From Flavobacterium geliluteum (lineage in GTDB: Bacteria > Bacteroidota > Bacteroidia > Flavobacteriales > Flavobacteriaceae): a stretch of 64,000 nucleotides of DNA. Below are positions 62,235-64,000 of this stretch, piece after piece. Location of the stretch: assembly GCF_017948595.1 (NCBI RefSeq), contig NZ_JAGFBV010000007.1, forward strand, positions 1 through 64,000, written 5' to 3'. The notes beneath the pieces are model-generated. The model did no database searches. It saw only the letters and a list, made by a program, of their open reading frames with translations, and was not told the origin of the DNA. The stretch's first letter is position 1. The number at the start of each line of letters is the position of its first letter. Made by a program: the position numbers and the translations under genes.

Positions 62235-62777
62235 ATGAAAAAAATAATTTCACTTTTCCTCCTTTTAGCTTTTGGATTTTCGGGTTGCGAAAAAGATGAT
62301 ATTTGCGATGCAAATACTCCCACCACTCCTCGACTTGTGCTGACATTTTACTTTGCCGATCAGCCAACAGTATTAAAACCTGTAACCAGTTTGAAAGTGT
62401 ACGGAGAAGGTCAGGATGCGACAAAAGGTATTATTTTTAATGAAACAGCAATTACCGATGAATTAAAATACACTACTAACGCAAGTAAAATTTTAATTCC
62501 GCTAGACCCCTCAAAAGACAGTGTGACTTATCATTTTATTTCGAATTTTAGCACAACAAATCCCGCTTTACAAAACGACGATATCTTAAAATTTACTTAT
62601 ACCAGAGAAAATGTTTATGTATCAAGAGCATGCGGTTTTAAGACCATTTACAAATTAAATACAAGTGTTGAGCGTCTGGGAGGCGAAAATATCAATACGT
62701 ATTGGATGAAAAACATCAACGTAATAACCCCTAATATCGAATCAGAAAATGAAACACATGTCGAAGTATTTTTCTAG
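62235..62777 (+). CDS. DUF6452 lipoprotein
   Basis: A 180-residue protein with a lipoprotein signal (FGFSGC, Cys18, then E-K-D-D). Its blocks DICDANTPTTPRLVLTFY and RACGFKTIYKLN are typical of the DUF6452 family of Bacteroidota envelope proteins. It starts 10 bases after rlmD and its end overlaps the next gene by up to 29 bases. Function unknown. Confidence 0.88.
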   Translation: MKKIISLFLLLAFGFSGCEKDDICDANTPTTPRLVLTFYFADQPTVLKPVTSLKVYGEGQDATKGIIFNETAITDELKYTTNASKILIPLDPSKDSVTYHFISNFSTTNPALQNDDILKFTYTRENVYVSRACGFKTIYKLNTSVERLGGENINTYWMKNINVITPNIESENETHVEVFF

Positions 62778-63561
62778 TATTTGTCTTTTGTTTTCGATGT
62801 TTTTGACTCAGGCTCAGGAAACACCAACCACCACTTCTCCAAAAGAAGTGGTGAAGGAAAAACCAAAAGCTGAAGCAAAAAAAACGGCAGAAGTGGCCAA
62901 AAAAGACAGCATTCCTGCAAAAACAGATCGTTATGGTTTGCGTGTAGGTGTCGATTTGTACAAACTAACCCGCGGTTTTTATGATAGCGATTATAAAGGA
63001 GTCGAATTTACGGGAGACTTTCGCTTGACGAAAAATTATTACCTGGCCGCCGAACTTGGTTTTGAAGACAAAACAACAGATGATGCGCGATTAAATTCTA
63101 CTGCAACCGGAACGTACATCAAAGCTGGTTTTGACTACAATATGTACGAAAACTGGCTCGATATGGAAAACATTCTATCAGTTGGTTTACGTGGAGGTTT
63201 TAGTACTTTTAGCCAACAACTGAATACCTACAAAATTTACAATCCCGATCCATATTGGGGAGAAATTCCTCCCTTGACGTCTGGTCAAAAATACAGCGGG
63301 TTATCGGCAACTTGGATAGAAGTTGCTTTGGGATTAAAAGCAGAGGTATTTAATAATCTTTTTGTTGGTTTTGGAGTGCAATTGAAAACTTTGGTTACCA
63401 ACAAAAAACCGAGTGGGTTTGATAATCTTTATATTCCGGGCTTTAATAGAACCTATAACGGAAATTTTGGAGTAGGTTTTAATTATACGGTATCTTATTT
63501 TATTCCGATTTATAAAAAGAAAGTACTTCCAGAAATAGTAAAAAAAGCGCCTAAAAAATAA
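62749..63561 (+). CDS. DUF6048 outer-membrane-type protein
   Basis: A 270-residue protein with a signal peptide (ends LTQAQ) and a low-complexity Lys/Ala/Glu region (about 28-55). The rest has the alternating pattern of an outer-membrane beta barrel (RYGLRVGVDLYKLTRGFYD, ATGTYIKAGFDYNMYENWL, GVGFNYTVSYFIPIY). It matches the DUF6048 family. A start at Met4 (62758) is equally possible. Translational overlap with DUF6452 suggests they work together. Confidence 0.88.
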   Translation: MKHMSKYFSSICLLFSMFLTQAQETPTTTSPKEVVKEKPKAEAKKTAEVAKKDSIPAKTDRYGLRVGVDLYKLTRGFYDSDYKGVEFTGDFRLTKNYYLAAELGFEDKTTDDARLNSTATGTYIKAGFDYNMYENWLDMENILSVGLRGGFSTFSQQLNTYKIYNPDPYWGEIPPLTSGQKYSGLSATWIEVALGLKAEVFNNLFVGFGVQLKTLVTNKKPSGFDNLYIPGFNRTYNGNFGVGFNYTVSYFIPIYKKKVLPEIVKKAPKK

Positions 63562-63571
63562 TTTTTGATCG

Positions 63572-64000
63572 ATGAAAAAAATTCTGATTCTGCTCCTTTT
63601 CACATGGAGCCAAACTACTTTTGCTCAGAAAACAACGATCACTACTTTTTTGCATTTTACCGGAAAAATAGCTCAATATCCGATTGTGATGACGGTTGGT
63701 TTTGAAAAAGGAAAAGACACTGTTTATGGAGAATATTATTATCTAAAAAGTGGGAAAAACAAAAATATTTATACCAAGGGTACTTTTAATCAAGGCAAAA
63801 TAAAACTGGAAGAAACTACATATGTGACTTCAAAAGGCAAAACAAATCCGCAAAAAACGGGTAGTTTTTCTTTACATATAAACAATCAATATGAGTTAAT
63901 TGGTACTTGGCAAAATGAAAAAAAAGACAAACAATTTAACGTAACACTTACTTGTTTAGAAAATTTATCAGCATTTGATCCAAAGAATTTTAGTTTTAAA
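63572..64000 (+). CDS. Secreted hypothetical protein, incomplete at the window end
   Basis: From ATG 63572 the frame stays open to the last base. It begins MKKILILLLFTWSQTTFAQK, a signal peptide, and continues as a beta-rich protein with KGKDTVYGEYYYLKSGKNKN and TGSFSLHINNQYELIGTW. It follows DUF6048 by 10 bases and is probably its operon partner. No family recognised. Confidence 0.7.
   Translation, partial: MKKILILLLFTWSQTTFAQKTTITTFLHFTGKIAQYPIVMTVGFEKGKDTVYGEYYYLKSGKNKNIYTKGTFNQGKIKLEETTYVTSKGKTNPQKTGSFSLHINNQYELIGTWQNEKKDKQFNVTLTCLENLSAFDPKNFSFK

Overview
The window looks like a chromosomal segment of a Flavobacterium-type bacterium (Bacteroidota, Flavobacteriales). The evidence is the low GC content, promoter elements of the TAnnTTTG type, a secreted protease with a type IX secretion (T9SS) C-terminal tail, a cbb3 oxidase operon with fused CcoN-CcoO, and Bacteroidota-typical families (DUF5606, DUF6452, DUF6048, SCN-type lipoproteins). 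No rRNA, tRNA or CRISPR array was seen.

Layout. Positions 1-4500 are a scarred accessory island. It holds two broken copies of a REP-associated tyrosine transposase (RAYT) with long inverted end repeats, an IS4-type transposase gene cut off by one of those repeats, and pieces of polymorphic-toxin cassettes: toxin C-terminal fragments, each followed by an immunity-type gene. Positions 4600-12150 hold mostly cell-envelope or secreted proteins: an M57 metalloprotease lipoprotein, an S8 protease with a T9SS tail, a LamG protein and small unknowns. Positions 12500-23600 are housekeeping and metabolism: a cysteine synthase-like enzyme, an S9 peptidase, a YbaB protein, threonine aldolase, prfB with its programmed +1 frameshift, msrB, lpxD, an acyl-CoA carboxylase beta subunit and DoxX.

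Positions 23650-34600 form a microaerobic respiration block: hemN, the operon ccoS-ccoNO-ccoQ-ccoP-ccoG-ccoH-safE-like, the copper P-type ATPase ccoI, and an Fnr/Crp regulator. The hemN, ccoS and ccoI promoters, and that of a PAS-domain gene at 41.4-42.0 kb, share one architecture: an FNR-like palindrome, exactly 23 nt, then a TAnnTTTG-type -7 element. This is the most striking regulatory pattern in the window and predicts a small local regulon.

Positions 34600-43140 are housekeeping (mazG, DUF5606, def, FUSC transporter, mqo, ruvX, PAS protein, dapD). Positions 43200-52120 are a lipopolysaccharide/glycan cluster with eight glycosyltransferase-like genes and a WaaP/InaA-like kinase, including two paralogues flanking an unrelated gene. 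Positions 52300-64000 contain tsaC-type, cysteine desulfurase, Smr, DUF2752, DUF1003, cysE-cysM, a sensor kinase, and rlmD followed by three envelope-type genes, the last running off the window.

All family assignments are from reading the translations. No database search was possible.
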